Notes: generated by a model from the sequence alone, not told the origin. Shown: positions 54,898-63,194, counted from the stretch's first letter. The stretch is 64,000 bases of DNA from Knoellia subterranea KCTC 19937 (GCF_000768685.1 NZ_AVPK01000002.1:1-64000); one strand, 5' to 3'. Made by a program: numbers and translations.

Positions 54898-55395
54898 ATG
54901 GGTGCACACGGCGGAGACCACGTCTACCGCGCCACCCTCGCGTGGGACGGCTCGGACGGGTCCACGGGAGGCGGCTACACGGCATACACGCGTAGTCATG
55001 ACGCTGCGGTGCCGCCGGCGACGGAACCGTTCGCCCTCAGCGCCGACCCGCACTTCCGGGGTGACGCGACCCGCGCCAACCCCGAACAGCTCCTCGTCCT
55101 CGCGGCCAGCTCGTGCCAGCTGCTGTCGTTCCTGCACGTGGCGGCGACCGCGCGGCTCGACGTGCTCGACTACACCGACGACGCCGAGGGGCTCATGCCC
55201 GCCGACTCCGTGCCGATGCGAATCACGCGAATCACGTTGCGCCCCAAGGTGTTGGTGGCCGCGGGCAGTGACGTCAGCCGCTTCGACGAGCTCATGCACG
55301 AGGCGCACGAGAGCTGTTTCATCGCCAACTCACTGACCACCGAGATCGTTCTCGAACCGACCGTCGAGATCGCACCGAAGGAGCAGACAGCATGA
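54898..55395 (+). CDS. OsmC/Ohr-family peroxiredoxin-like protein
   Basis: 165 aa. The two redox cysteines of the family are in AASSCQLLSFLHV and HESCFIANSL. Family members reduce organic hydroperoxides using a dithiol partner, often lipoyl proteins, which fits the lipoate-linked genes nearby (inference). ATG at 54898, ten bases after gcvT; the next small gene overlaps by ATGA. Confidence 0.9.
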   Translation: MGAHGGDHVYRATLAWDGSDGSTGGGYTAYTRSHDAAVPPATEPFALSADPHFRGDATRANPEQLLVLAASSCQLLSFLHVAATARLDVLDYTDDAEGLMPADSVPMRITRITLRPKVLVAAGSDVSRFDELMHEAHESCFIANSLTTEIVLEPTVEIAPKEQTA

Positions 55396-55607
55396 CCGAG
55401 GCCTGGACCTGGACCTACGAGAACGCCGAAGGTGCCGCCGTCAGCGGGGAGCCGACGACGGACACGGCCTTCCCGACGCAATCTGACGCGGAGAACTGGT
55501 TCGGCGAGGTATGGCGTGAGCTGGCGGACGCCGGTGTCAGTGCCGTGACGCTGCACCGAGACGGGGAGAAGGTCTACGGACCGATGCCGCTCGACGCGTC
55601 CGTCTGA
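55392..55607 (+). CDS. Small conserved hypothetical protein
   Basis: 71 aa, acidic (WTWTYENAEGA, FPTQSDAENWFGEVWRELAD, ADAGVSAVTLHRDGEKVYGP). Similar small proteins occur in many actinobacteria; no function is known. The ATG overlaps the OsmC stop, so it is in the same operon (gcvT-osmC-this gene). Confidence 0.75.
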   Translation: MTEAWTWTYENAEGAAVSGEPTTDTAFPTQSDAENWFGEVWRELADAGVSAVTLHRDGEKVYGPMPLDASV

Positions 55608-55617
55608 CTGCCTCGGT

Positions 55618-56199
55618 CTAGCCGGGGTACTCGCCGCGCTTCACGACCGGACGCGGCATACGGGTGCGACGCATCTGGAAGGACCGCATCGCCGCGTAGA
55701 AGCCGTCACCGCGCTGGACCGCGTCGTCGCCGTACTTGGCCACGAGCTTCTTCTTGATCCGGCGCCACGCGAGGAAGGTGTCGACGACAGCGGCGGCGAT
55801 CAGGCCGTAGACGAGGACGAACACGATGAGCATCGCCCACGGCTGACGAACGAACGACAGCGCCAGCACGATGAGCATGACCGGAAGCATGAACTCGGCG
55901 ATGCCCCACCGCGCGTCGATGTAGTCGCGGATGAACCGCTTGACCGGACCCTTGTCGCGGGCGGGCAGGGCCGACTCGTCGCCGGTGAGCATGGCCTGGC
56001 GCTGCTTGGCCATCTGTTCGCGACGCTTGGCGCGGTCGGCGTTGCGCGCCGCCTTGCGGTCGGTCACGACGAGAGGCTGCTTGCGGGCCGCCTCCTGGTC
56101 GCGCCGCTTGGGCGTCGGGCGGTTCTTGGCCCCATCGCGGGCAGGCTGCGTCGCCTGCTCCGTGAGCTCTTCGTTGGTGGTCTTGCTGCGTCCGAACAC
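55618..56199 (-). CDS. DUF3043 membrane protein
   Basis: 193 aa: a Lys/Arg-rich cytoplasmic N-terminus (RRDQEAARKQPLV, RKAARNADRAKRREQMAKQR), two adjacent transmembrane helices (IAEFMLPVMLIVLALSFV, AMLIVFVLVYGLIAAAVV) and a short basic C-terminus. Actinobacterial DUF3043 family; unknown function. GTG at 56199 with TACACT six bases upstream; the upstream gap is shared with the M20 gene. Confidence 0.88.
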   Translation of the reverse strand: MFGRSKTTNEELTEQATQPARDGAKNRPTPKRRDQEAARKQPLVVTDRKAARNADRAKRREQMAKQRQAMLTGDESALPARDKGPVKRFIRDYIDARWGIAEFMLPVMLIVLALSFVRQPWAMLIVFVLVYGLIAAAVVDTFLAWRRIKKKLVAKYGDDAVQRGDGFYAAMRSFQMRRTRMPRPVVKRGEYPG

Positions 56200-56205
56200 C
56201 GACTG

Positions 56206-56211
56206 AGTGTA
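56206..56211 (-). promoter_or_regulatory. Candidate leaderless -10 element of the DUF3043 gene, overlapping the octamer
   Basis: TACACT (minus strand) six bases before the GTG at 56199; it is the end of a CGGCATAC octamer. Confidence 0.5.
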
Positions 56212-56262
56212 TGCCGGACGGCTGGGTCCCCCACACCGTCCTCACCTTCGCGAAGGGCTGGG

Positions 56263-56268
56263 TAGGGT
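56263..56268 (+). promoter_or_regulatory. Candidate leaderless -10 element of the M20 peptidase gene
   Basis: TAGGGT seven bases before the GTG at 56276. Confidence 0.5.
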
Positions 56269-56275
56269 CGGCGAC

Positions 56276-57649
56276 GTGACCGACACCACCAACACGGCTG
56301 CCCTGACCGAGCTCCCGGAGCTGCGCGAGACCGTCCGCGCGCTCATGCCCCAGCTGCGGGCCGACCTCGAGAACCTCACCCGGATCCCGAGCGTCTCGCT
56401 GCCCGCATTCGACCAGAGCCACGTCGACGCGTCGGCCGAGGCGACCGCTGACCTGTTGCGCGCCGAGGGGCTCGACGTCGAGATCGTGCGTGAGGGTGGC
56501 GCGCCCGCCGTCATCGGCCACCTCGACGGACCCAAGGGTGCTCCCACGGTCATGCTCTATGCCCACCACGATGTGCAGCCGCCCGGAGACGACGCGGACT
56601 GGGACTCGGCACCGTTCGAGCCGACCGAGCGCGATGGTCGTCTCTACGGTCGCGGCGCGGCTGACGACAAGGCCGGGATCATGGCCCACATCGCCGCACT
56701 GCGTGCCCACAAGGGGCGGCTCCCCGTCGGCGTCACCGTCTTCGTCGAGGGCGAGGAGGAGATCGGCTCGGACTCGCTCATGACGATCCTCGAGCGCCAC
56801 GGCGACAAGTTGCGGGCGGACGCCATCGTTCTCGCGGACTCGATGAACTGGGACATTGGCACCCCGGCCCTCACGACGACGCTGCGCGGCCTCGTGCGCG
56901 TCGTCGTCACGGTGACGACGCTCGACCACGGCATCCACTCGGGCATGTTCGGTGGGGCCGTACCCGACGCGATCACGGCCCTCGTTCGTCTCATCGCAAC
57001 CCTCCACGACGACGAGGGCAACGTGGCCCTCGCCGGGCTCAAGTCGGGCGAGGCGGCCGACCTCGACTTCTCCGAGGAGCGCCTGCGCGAGGAGTCCGGA
57101 CTCCTCGACGGCGTCTCGACGATCGGTTCGGGCCCGCTCCTCTCTCGCATGTGGACCAAGCCGTCGCTCACGACGATCGGGATCAACGCCCCGTCCGTCG
57201 AGAAGTCGTCCAACACCTTGGTGCCGTCGGCGTCGGCCAAGCTCTCCATGCGAATCGCCGCTGACGAGAACCCTGCTGACGCCTTTGCGGCCCTTGAGAA
57301 GCACCTGCGTGACAACGCCCCGTGGGGCGCGAAGGTGGAGATCACGCTCGACGACCAGGGCTCGGGCTTCGCCGCGGACGCGAGCGGTCCCGTCTACGAC
57401 CAGGCCCGTGCGGCCTTCGCCGATGCGTGGGGCAAGGAGCCGGTCGACATCGGTGTCGGCGGGTCGATCCCGTTCGTTGCCGCCTTCGCCGAGCGCTTCC
57501 CCGATGCCGCGATCCTCGTGACGGGTGTCGAGGACCCGGACACCCGCGCCCACGGCGCGAACGAGTCCCTGCACCTCGGCGAGTTCGAGAACGTCTGTGT
57601 CGCCGAGGCTTCGCTCTTCGCGCGGCTCGGCGCCATGCCCCGGGACTGA
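56276..57649 (+). CDS. M20-family metallo-dipeptidase
   Basis: 457 aa cytoplasmic di-zinc peptidase. Metal ligands: AHHDVQPPGD (His, Asp), YGRGAADDKAG (bridging Asp), and the catalytic Glu pair in EGEEEIGSD; a His in HGANESLHLGEF. It fits the dipeptidase/acyl-hydrolase branch; substrate not known. The GTG at 56276 is preferred over the frame open from 56207 because of the TAGGGT element. Fourteen bases precede the next gene. Confidence 0.9.
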   Translation: MTDTTNTAALTELPELRETVRALMPQLRADLENLTRIPSVSLPAFDQSHVDASAEATADLLRAEGLDVEIVREGGAPAVIGHLDGPKGAPTVMLYAHHDVQPPGDDADWDSAPFEPTERDGRLYGRGAADDKAGIMAHIAALRAHKGRLPVGVTVFVEGEEEIGSDSLMTILERHGDKLRADAIVLADSMNWDIGTPALTTTLRGLVRVVVTVTTLDHGIHSGMFGGAVPDAITALVRLIATLHDDEGNVALAGLKSGEAADLDFSEERLREESGLLDGVSTIGSGPLLSRMWTKPSLTTIGINAPSVEKSSNTLVPSASAKLSMRIAADENPADAFAALEKHLRDNAPWGAKVEITLDDQGSGFAADASGPVYDQARAAFADAWGKEPVDIGVGGSIPFVAAFAERFPDAAILVTGVEDPDTRAHGANESLHLGEFENVCVAEASLFARLGAMPRD

Positions 57650-57663
57650 GGCGGGAGGCGACG

Positions 57664-58719
57664 ATGTCCACGGACGGCACCACGGCGAACCGCCAGGGCA
57701 CCTACGTCGAGGCGGACTACCAGCGCGACACGGCATACATCGAGGACCGGATCACCCGCGACAGCGAGACGTGGCCGGTGGAGGCGGGGCGCTACCGCCT
57801 CGTCGTCGCGCGGGCCTGCCCGTGGGCCAACCGCGCCATCATCGTGCGACGCCTCCTCGGTCTCGAGGACGCGATCTCGATGGGGATCTGCGGGCCGACG
57901 CACGACGCCGACTCGTGGACCTTTGATCTCGACCCCGGCGGCGTGGACCCGGTGCTGCGTATCCCGCGCATCAAGGACGCCTACCTGCGCCGGTTCCCGG
58001 ACTACCCCAAGGGCATCACCGTGCCGGCGATGGTCGACGTGCCCAGCGGGGGAGTCGTGACCAACAACTTCCCGCAGATCACGATCGACTTCTCGACGGA
58101 GTGGTCGGAGTTCCACCGCGACGGGGCGCCACAGCTCTATCCGGAGCACCTGCGCGCCGACATCGACGAGGTCAACAAGCGCGTCTACACCGAGGTCAAC
58201 AACGGCGTCTACCGCTGCGGGTTCGCCGGGACGCAGAAGGCGTACGACGCGGCATACGAACGGCTCTTCACCGCACTCGACTGGCTCGAGGAGCGGCTGG
58301 CGACCCAGCGCTACCTCGTCGGCGACACGATCACCGAGGCCGACGTCCGGCTCTTCACGACCCTGGCGCGGTTCGACGCGGTCTACCACGGCCACTTCAA
58401 GTGCAACCGCACCAAGCTCACGGAGATGCCGGTGCTGTGGGCCTACGCGCGCGATCTCTTCCAGACGCCCGGGTTCGGCGACACGACCGACTTCACCCAC
58501 ATCAAGAGCCACTACTACGAAGTGCACCGGGACGTGAACCCGACGGGCGTCGTGCCGCAGGGCCCGGACCTGTCGGGTTGGGCGACGGCGCACGGGCGCG
58601 AGTCCCTGGGTGGACGCCCGTTCGGCGACGGCACGCCTCCCGGCCCGCCACCCGAGGGTGAGCGCGTGCCGACGGCGCACAACCCGCACGTCGGCGCGGA
58701 CGGACTCATCCAGGTCTGA
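57664..58719 (+). CDS. Glutathionyl-hydroquinone reductase-like Xi-class transferase
   Basis: 351 aa of the YqjG/PcpF family. The catalytic Cys is in ARACPWANRA, followed by the all-alpha GST domain (YLVGDTITEADVRLFTTLARFDAVY). It reduces thiol-conjugated hydroquinones. In actinobacteria glutathione is usually absent, so mycothiol may be the thiol (inference). ATG at 57664 with GGAGGC upstream. Ends in a Pro/Gly-rich tail and is followed by a pair of palindromes. Confidence 0.88.
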   Translation: MSTDGTTANRQGTYVEADYQRDTAYIEDRITRDSETWPVEAGRYRLVVARACPWANRAIIVRRLLGLEDAISMGICGPTHDADSWTFDLDPGGVDPVLRIPRIKDAYLRRFPDYPKGITVPAMVDVPSGGVVTNNFPQITIDFSTEWSEFHRDGAPQLYPEHLRADIDEVNKRVYTEVNNGVYRCGFAGTQKAYDAAYERLFTALDWLEERLATQRYLVGDTITEADVRLFTTLARFDAVYHGHFKCNRTKLTEMPVLWAYARDLFQTPGFGDTTDFTHIKSHYYEVHRDVNPTGVVPQGPDLSGWATAHGRESLGGRPFGDGTPPGPPPEGERVPTAHNPHVGADGLIQV

Positions 58720-58740
58720 GCCTCAGGGCCCACCAACAAC

Positions 58741-58834
58741 TGCGCCGGTCGCGCGACCGGCGCACCGATTGGTGACCGGCGTCCGCATGCGAGCGCCGGT
58801 CACGAACTTCTGCGCCGGTCGCGCGACCGGCGCA
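58741..58834. repeat. Two identical 24-bp perfect palindromes flanking a hairpin
   Basis: A 24-base palindrome beginning TGCGCCGGTCGC occurs identically at 58741-58764 and 58811-58834. Between them GTGACCGGCG (58772) pairs with CGCCGGTCAC (58794). All three share the ACCGGCG core. The cluster fills the gap between the convergent reductase gene and nadA, so it may end transcription from both, though no U-tract is present. Confidence 0.7.
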
Positions 58835-58841
58835 GACGTGG

Positions 58842-60035
58842 TCAGTCCTTCGACGTCTCGCCCGGGAGCGCGAGCATCTGGTCGAGCGCCCGGCGCGCGT
58901 CGGCCGCCACCTGCTCGTCCACACGGATCGGGTTGACGACGCGACCCTCGACGAGCGACTCGAGCGCCCACACGAGATGCGGGAGGTCGATGCGGTTCAT
59001 CGTCGAGCAGTAGCAGACGTTCTTCTCGAGGAACGCGATCCGCTGCTTCGGGAACTCCTGGGCGAGGCGCTGCACGAGGTTGAGCTCGGTGCCGACGGCC
59101 CACGCGGTCCCGTCCGGTGCAGCAGCGATCGTCTTGATGATCTTCTCGGTCGAGCCGACCTCGTCGGCGAGCTCGACGACCTCGTGCCGGCACTCGGGGT
59201 GGACGATGACCTTGACGTCGGGGATCTCGGCCCGCGCCGCCTCGACGGCCTCGACCGAGAAGCGACCGTGGACCGAGCAGTGGCCGCGCCACAGGATCAT
59301 GCGGGCTGCCTGCAGCTCCTCGACCGTCAGGCCGCCCATGGGACGGTGCGGATCCCACACGACGCAGTCCTCGAGCGACCCGCCGAGGTCGCGGGCCCAC
59401 GTGTTGCGACCGAGGTGCTGGTCGGGCAGGAAGAGCACCTTGCCCTTGCCGTCGACGCCGCCCTTCTCGTCCAGGGCCCACGTGAGCGCGGTCTTCGCGT
59501 TGGAGGACGTGCAGACCGTCCCGCCGTGACGACCGGTGAAGGCCTTGATCGCTGCCGACGAGTTCATGTAGGTCACGGGGACGACCTGGTCAGCCACGCC
59601 GGCCTCGACGAGCTGCTCCCAGCAGTCCTCGACCTGGGCGATCGCGGCCATGTCGGCCATCGAGCAGCCGGCGGCGAGGTCGGGCAGGATCACGGTCTGC
59701 TCGTCGCTCGTGAGGATGTCGGCGGACTCGGCCATGAAGTGCACGCCGCAGAAGACGATCCACGGGGCGTCGGGTCGAGCAGCCGCCTCCTTGGCGAGCT
59801 TGAACGAGTCACCCGTGACGTCGGCGAACTCGATGACCTCGTTGCGCTGGTAGTGGTGACCCAGAACGAAGACCTTGTCACCGAGAGCCGCCTTGGCCGC
59901 GCGGGCACGCGCCACCAGGTCAGGGTCCGACGGTGCGGGAAGGTCGCCGGGGCACTCGACGCCGCGCTCGGTGCGCAGGTCGCGGCCCTGACCGAGGACG
60001 AGGAGGGGGAGTGGGGCAGCAGGCGTGGTCGTCAC
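58842..60035 (-). CDS. nadA: Quinolinate synthase NadA
   Basis: [4Fe-4S] enzyme that condenses iminoaspartate with dihydroxyacetone phosphate to quinolinate for NAD. 397 aa. Family motifs GHHYQRNEVIEFAD, the cluster cysteines in IVFCGVHFMAES, VHPECRHEV and VCYCSTMNR, and VTYMNSSAAIKAF. GTG at 60035 with TACGAT six bases upstream. No nadB or nadC is in the window. Confidence 0.95.
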   Translation of the reverse strand: MTTTPAAPLPLLVLGQGRDLRTERGVECPGDLPAPSDPDLVARARAAKAALGDKVFVLGHHYQRNEVIEFADVTGDSFKLAKEAAARPDAPWIVFCGVHFMAESADILTSDEQTVILPDLAAGCSMADMAAIAQVEDCWEQLVEAGVADQVVPVTYMNSSAAIKAFTGRHGGTVCTSSNAKTALTWALDEKGGVDGKGKVLFLPDQHLGRNTWARDLGGSLEDCVVWDPHRPMGGLTVEELQAARMILWRGHCSVHGRFSVEAVEAARAEIPDVKVIVHPECRHEVVELADEVGSTEKIIKTIAAAPDGTAWAVGTELNLVQRLAQEFPKQRIAFLEKNVCYCSTMNRIDLPHLVWALESLVEGRVVNPIRVDEQVAADARRALDQMLALPGETSKD

Positions 60036-60041
60036 GAACCG

Positions 60042-60047
60042 ATCGTA
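60042..60047 (-). promoter_or_regulatory. Candidate leaderless -10 element of nadA, overlapping the octamer
   Basis: TACGAT (minus strand) six bases before the GTG at 60035; its TAC is the end of a CGGCATAC octamer. Confidence 0.5.
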
Positions 60048-60149
60048 TGCCGGTGGGTCCCGCTCGTGGTCCGCGCCCCGAAGCCGGCGGGCGGGTGGTT
60101 TCGGGGATCAGCTTTGCTCCCAAACCTGTTGCGGGGTCGTTCTGCCCTC

Positions 60150-60208
60150 TACGGTGGCCGTGGTTCGTCTCGCACGAACCGAGAGACCACCTGCAATGGG
60201 GCAGGTGG
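60150..60208 (+). promoter_or_regulatory. Promoter and structured leader of the M28 peptidase gene
   Basis: TACGGT at 60150-60155 would start the mRNA near 60162, exactly at a GGTTCGT-CTCGC-ACGAACC hairpin (60162-60180). A second hairpin, CCACCTGC-AATGGG-GCAGGTGG, follows at 60187-60208, then GAAAGG and the GTG at 60230. Unlike most single genes here, this one has a leader of about 68 bases with two strong stems. Confidence 0.45.
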
Positions 60209-60229
60209 CCATCCCCGAAAGGCACAACC

Positions 60230-61843
60230 GTGAAGAAACAGGACCTTACCCGCGCCCTGTGGCTCCGTCTCGGAGCAGCGGCTGGTGGAACTGCCCTCGT
60301 GCTGGCGGCCTCGGCGCCGGCTGGAGCAGATCCCGCCAACAACACCTCCGCCAAGCTGCGCAAGGCCGTCACCACGGCCGGCGTCATGGAACATCTGGAA
60401 AACCTTCAGGGCATCGCCGACGCCCACGACGGCACCCGGGCATCGGGCACGCCGGGCTACGCCGCATCACGCGACTACGTCGTGGACCGCCTCGAGGCGG
60501 CGGGCTACTCGCCGACCGTCCAAGCGTTCGAGTTCCCCTTCTACCGCGAGCTGTCCGAAGCGACGATGGCCCAGGTCTCGCCCACCGCGAAGACCTACGC
60601 CAACGGCACCGAGTTCGCGTCGATGACGTACTCGGGCTCGGGTCAGGTGACGGCCGCGGTCACGAACGTCAGCCTCACCATCCCGCAGACCAACCCTGCC
60701 GGGGCCACGGTCTCCGGCTGCTCCGCGGCGGAGTTCGCCGGCTTCCCGGCCGGCAACATCGCCCTCATCCAGCGCGGCACGTGCACCTTCGGCGAGAAGG
60801 CCGTCAATGCCCAGGCCGCCGGCGCCTCGGCCGTCGTGATCATGAACGAGGGCCAGCCCGGTCGGACCGATGTCATCGCGGGCACGCTCGGCGCTCCGGA
60901 CGTCACGATCCCCGTCCTCGGTACGAGCTACGAGGTCGGCGCCGAGATCGCCTCGACGCCCGGGATCGTCCTTCGGATCGGCACCGAGACCGAGTCGGCC
61001 ATCCGCACGACGTGGAACGTCTTCGCCGAGACGGCCAAGGGCAACCCGGACAACGTCGTCATGGCCGGCGCGCACCTCGACAGCGTCGTCGAGGGCCCGG
61101 GCATCAACGACAACGGCAGCGGCAGCGCAGCCATCCTCGAGGTCGCCGAGCAGTTCGCCAAGGTCGCGCCCAAGAACAAGGTGCGCTTCGCGTGGTGGGG
61201 CGCCGAGGAGCTCGGCCTCCTGGGCTCCGAGCACTACGTCGCCGACCTCGTCGCCAACGACCCGGAGGGTCTGGCCGACATCGGCCTGTACCTGAACTTC
61301 GACATGGTCGGTTCTCCGAACTACGTCCGGTTCGTCTACGACGGCGACAACTCGCGCTTCCCCGTCGGCCCGAGCGCCGCCGAGGGACCCGCCGGTTCCG
61401 GCGCGATCGAGGACCTCTTCCACGACTACTTCGCCTCGGCGAACCTCACGTCGGAGGAGACGCCGTTCTCGGGACGCAGTGACTACGGGCCGTTCATCGA
61501 GCAGGGCATCCCTGCCGGTGGCCTCTTCACCGGTGCCGAGGGCGTCAAGACGGCCCAGCAGGCAGCAGTCTTCGGCGGTCAGGCCGGCGTCGCGTACGAC
61601 GTCTGCTATCACCAGGCCTGCGACACGCTCGCCAACGTCAACGAGTCCGCGATCGACGAGAACTCCGACGCCATCGCACACGCCGTGGTGACCTACGCGA
61701 TGAGCACGGCGGACGTCAACGGTGGCAAGGGTCGTCCGGCCTCACCTCCCGGGCAGCACGTCGACGGCACGCCGGTCGGCGCCGGCACCGAGGGCGGTGG
61801 CGGTCTGCACGACCACGACCACGGTCACGGCGACCTGTCCTGA
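60230..61843 (+). CDS. Secreted M28-family aminopeptidase with PA domain and His-rich tail
   Basis: 537 aa. Signal peptide of about 35 residues (WLRLGAAAGGTALVLAASAP, then AGADP). M28 zinc/catalytic motifs: GAHLDSVVEGPGINDNGSG, WWGAEELGLLGSEHY, NFDMVGSPNY and YHQACDTLANV; a PA insert (GNIALIQRGTCTFGEKAVNA). Similar to the secreted Streptomyces aminopeptidase. The tail HDHDHGHGD may bind metal. GTG at 60230 with GAAAGG seven bases upstream. Confidence 0.93.
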   Translation: MKKQDLTRALWLRLGAAAGGTALVLAASAPAGADPANNTSAKLRKAVTTAGVMEHLENLQGIADAHDGTRASGTPGYAASRDYVVDRLEAAGYSPTVQAFEFPFYRELSEATMAQVSPTAKTYANGTEFASMTYSGSGQVTAAVTNVSLTIPQTNPAGATVSGCSAAEFAGFPAGNIALIQRGTCTFGEKAVNAQAAGASAVVIMNEGQPGRTDVIAGTLGAPDVTIPVLGTSYEVGAEIASTPGIVLRIGTETESAIRTTWNVFAETAKGNPDNVVMAGAHLDSVVEGPGINDNGSGSAAILEVAEQFAKVAPKNKVRFAWWGAEELGLLGSEHYVADLVANDPEGLADIGLYLNFDMVGSPNYVRFVYDGDNSRFPVGPSAAEGPAGSGAIEDLFHDYFASANLTSEETPFSGRSDYGPFIEQGIPAGGLFTGAEGVKTAQQAAVFGGQAGVAYDVCYHQACDTLANVNESAIDENSDAIAHAVVTYAMSTADVNGGKGRPASPPGQHVDGTPVGAGTEGGGGLHDHDHGHGDLS

Positions 61844-61872
61844 CGATGGTCCACCCGTCCTGATCGCCAGGA

Positions 61873-61915
61873 CCGGTTCCGGTCACAGATCCGGTTCTGA
61901 TCACAGGTCCGGGAC
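61873..61915. repeat. Degenerate 18-bp tandem repeat after the M28 gene
   Basis: CCGGTTCCGGTCACAGAT (61873) is followed by a copy differing at three positions (61891) and a partial third. It lies between the stop and the terminator. Confidence 0.5.
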
Positions 61916-61946
61916 CGTGGATCGACACAATTGAACAGCACGGCAG

Positions 61947-61975
61947 AGGGCCGGCCACCACGTGTGGCCGGCCCT
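61947..61975 (+). terminator. GC-rich terminator hairpin after the M28 gene
   Basis: Twelve-base arms AGGGCCGGCCAC (61947) and complement (61964-61975) around CACGT; only a weak T-run (TTC) follows. Confidence 0.65.
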
Positions 61976-61996
61976 TCGCCGTGCCAACGGACGCGC

Positions 61997-62002
61997 TAGC
62001 GT
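61997..62002 (+). promoter_or_regulatory. Candidate leaderless -10 element of the glycerate kinase gene
   Basis: TAGCGT six bases before the GTG at 62009. Confidence 0.5.
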
Positions 62003-62008
62003 TCCTGC

Positions 62009-63172
62009 GTGCACGTCGTCCTCGCCCCAGACTGTTTCACCGGAACCCTCACGGCCACCCAGGCCGCGGAGGCGATGGCAGCCGGCTGGCACGACACGGC
62101 GCCGCACGACACCCTGACCCTCCTGCCGCTGTCGGACGGCGGGCCCGGCTTCCTCGACGTGCTCGCCGGAGCACTGAGCGGCGAGACGGTGGCCCTCACC
62201 GTGAGCGACCCCCTGGGGCGGGAGGTGCCCGCAGCGATCCTCGTCGTCGACGTGGAGGGCGAGCGGACGGCATACGTCGAATCGGCTCAGGCCGCAGGCC
62301 TGCACCTCCTCGCGCCCGAGGAGCGGAACCCGGCGGTCACGAGCACGTGGGGCGTCGGGCAACTGCTCGCGGCCGCGCTGGAGCACTCGCCGCAGCGCAT
62401 CGTCGTCGGGCTCGGTGGGAGTGGGACCAACGACGGCGGCGCAGGACTGCTGGCGGCGCTCGGGGCGGGCCCGGCAGAGCACCTCGCGCGGGGAGGGAGC
62501 GCCCTGGCCAAGGCCCCCGACGACGCGCTCAGCGGCCTGCTTGCGGCCCGCGAACAGTTCGCAGGGGTCGACCTGGTCGTGGCCACGGACGTCGAGAATC
62601 CGCTCCTCGGCTTCAAGGGGGCCAGCGCCGTCTTCGGACCGCAGAAGGGCGCCACCCCGGAACTCGCGCAGGAGCTCGAGGGGGCGCTCGGCCGCTTCAC
62701 CGAGATCGTCGCCCGCACCCTCCCGGTGCCGTTGGACCTCCTGAGTGGCGGTCCGCGGCGGCTCGATCGTGAGCCCGGAGCCGGGGCGGCCGGTGGACTC
62801 GGCTACGCCCTCTTCCTCCTCGGTGGGCGACGCGTCAGCGGGGTCGAGCTGGTGCTCGACGCGGTCGGGTTCCACGACGTCGTGCGCCGATCGGACCTCG
62901 TCGTGACGGGGGAGGGCACCTTCGACTGGCAGAGCCTCGACGGCAAGGTCGCCGCCGGTGTCGCGATGGCTGCCCTCGAGGCGGGTCTGCCGAGCATCGT
63001 CCTCGCCGGGCAGGTCATGGTGGGCCGGCGCGAAACGATGGGGCTCGGGATCAGCGGCACCTACGCCGTCGCCGAGGCACCCGCCGAGGTCGACGCCGCC
63101 CTGCTCGATCCCGTAGGGACCCTGCGAGCGCGGGCGGCCCGCGTCGCCCGCACGTGGTCCCCTGCTCGGTGA
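62009..63172 (+). CDS. glxK: Glycerate kinase (GlxK/GarK family)
   Basis: 387 aa cytoplasmic kinase of the bacterial glycerate 2-kinase family. Blocks: VVLAPDCFTGTLTATQAAEA, LPLSDGGPGFLDVL, LGGSGTNDGGAGLLAALG, ATDVENPLLG, FGPQKGAT and VVTGEGTFDWQSLDGK. Links glycerate to glycolysis; no glyoxylate genes are nearby. GTG at 62009. An octamer copy at 62269. Confidence 0.92.
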   Translation: MHVVLAPDCFTGTLTATQAAEAMAAGWHDTAPHDTLTLLPLSDGGPGFLDVLAGALSGETVALTVSDPLGREVPAAILVVDVEGERTAYVESAQAAGLHLLAPEERNPAVTSTWGVGQLLAAALEHSPQRIVVGLGGSGTNDGGAGLLAALGAGPAEHLARGGSALAKAPDDALSGLLAAREQFAGVDLVVATDVENPLLGFKGASAVFGPQKGATPELAQELEGALGRFTEIVARTLPVPLDLLSGGPRRLDREPGAGAAGGLGYALFLLGGRRVSGVELVLDAVGFHDVVRRSDLVVTGEGTFDWQSLDGKVAAGVAMAALEAGLPSIVLAGQVMVGRRETMGLGISGTYAVAEAPAEVDAALLDPVGTLRARAARVARTWSPAR

Positions 63173-63188
63173 ATCCGACGAGGGGACG

Positions 63189-63194
63189 TATCCT
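63189..63194 (+). promoter_or_regulatory. Possible -10 element for erpA
   Basis: TATCCT about 97 bases before the ATG of erpA; no clear -35. The gap 63173-63290 holds nothing else recognisable. Confidence 0.3.
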
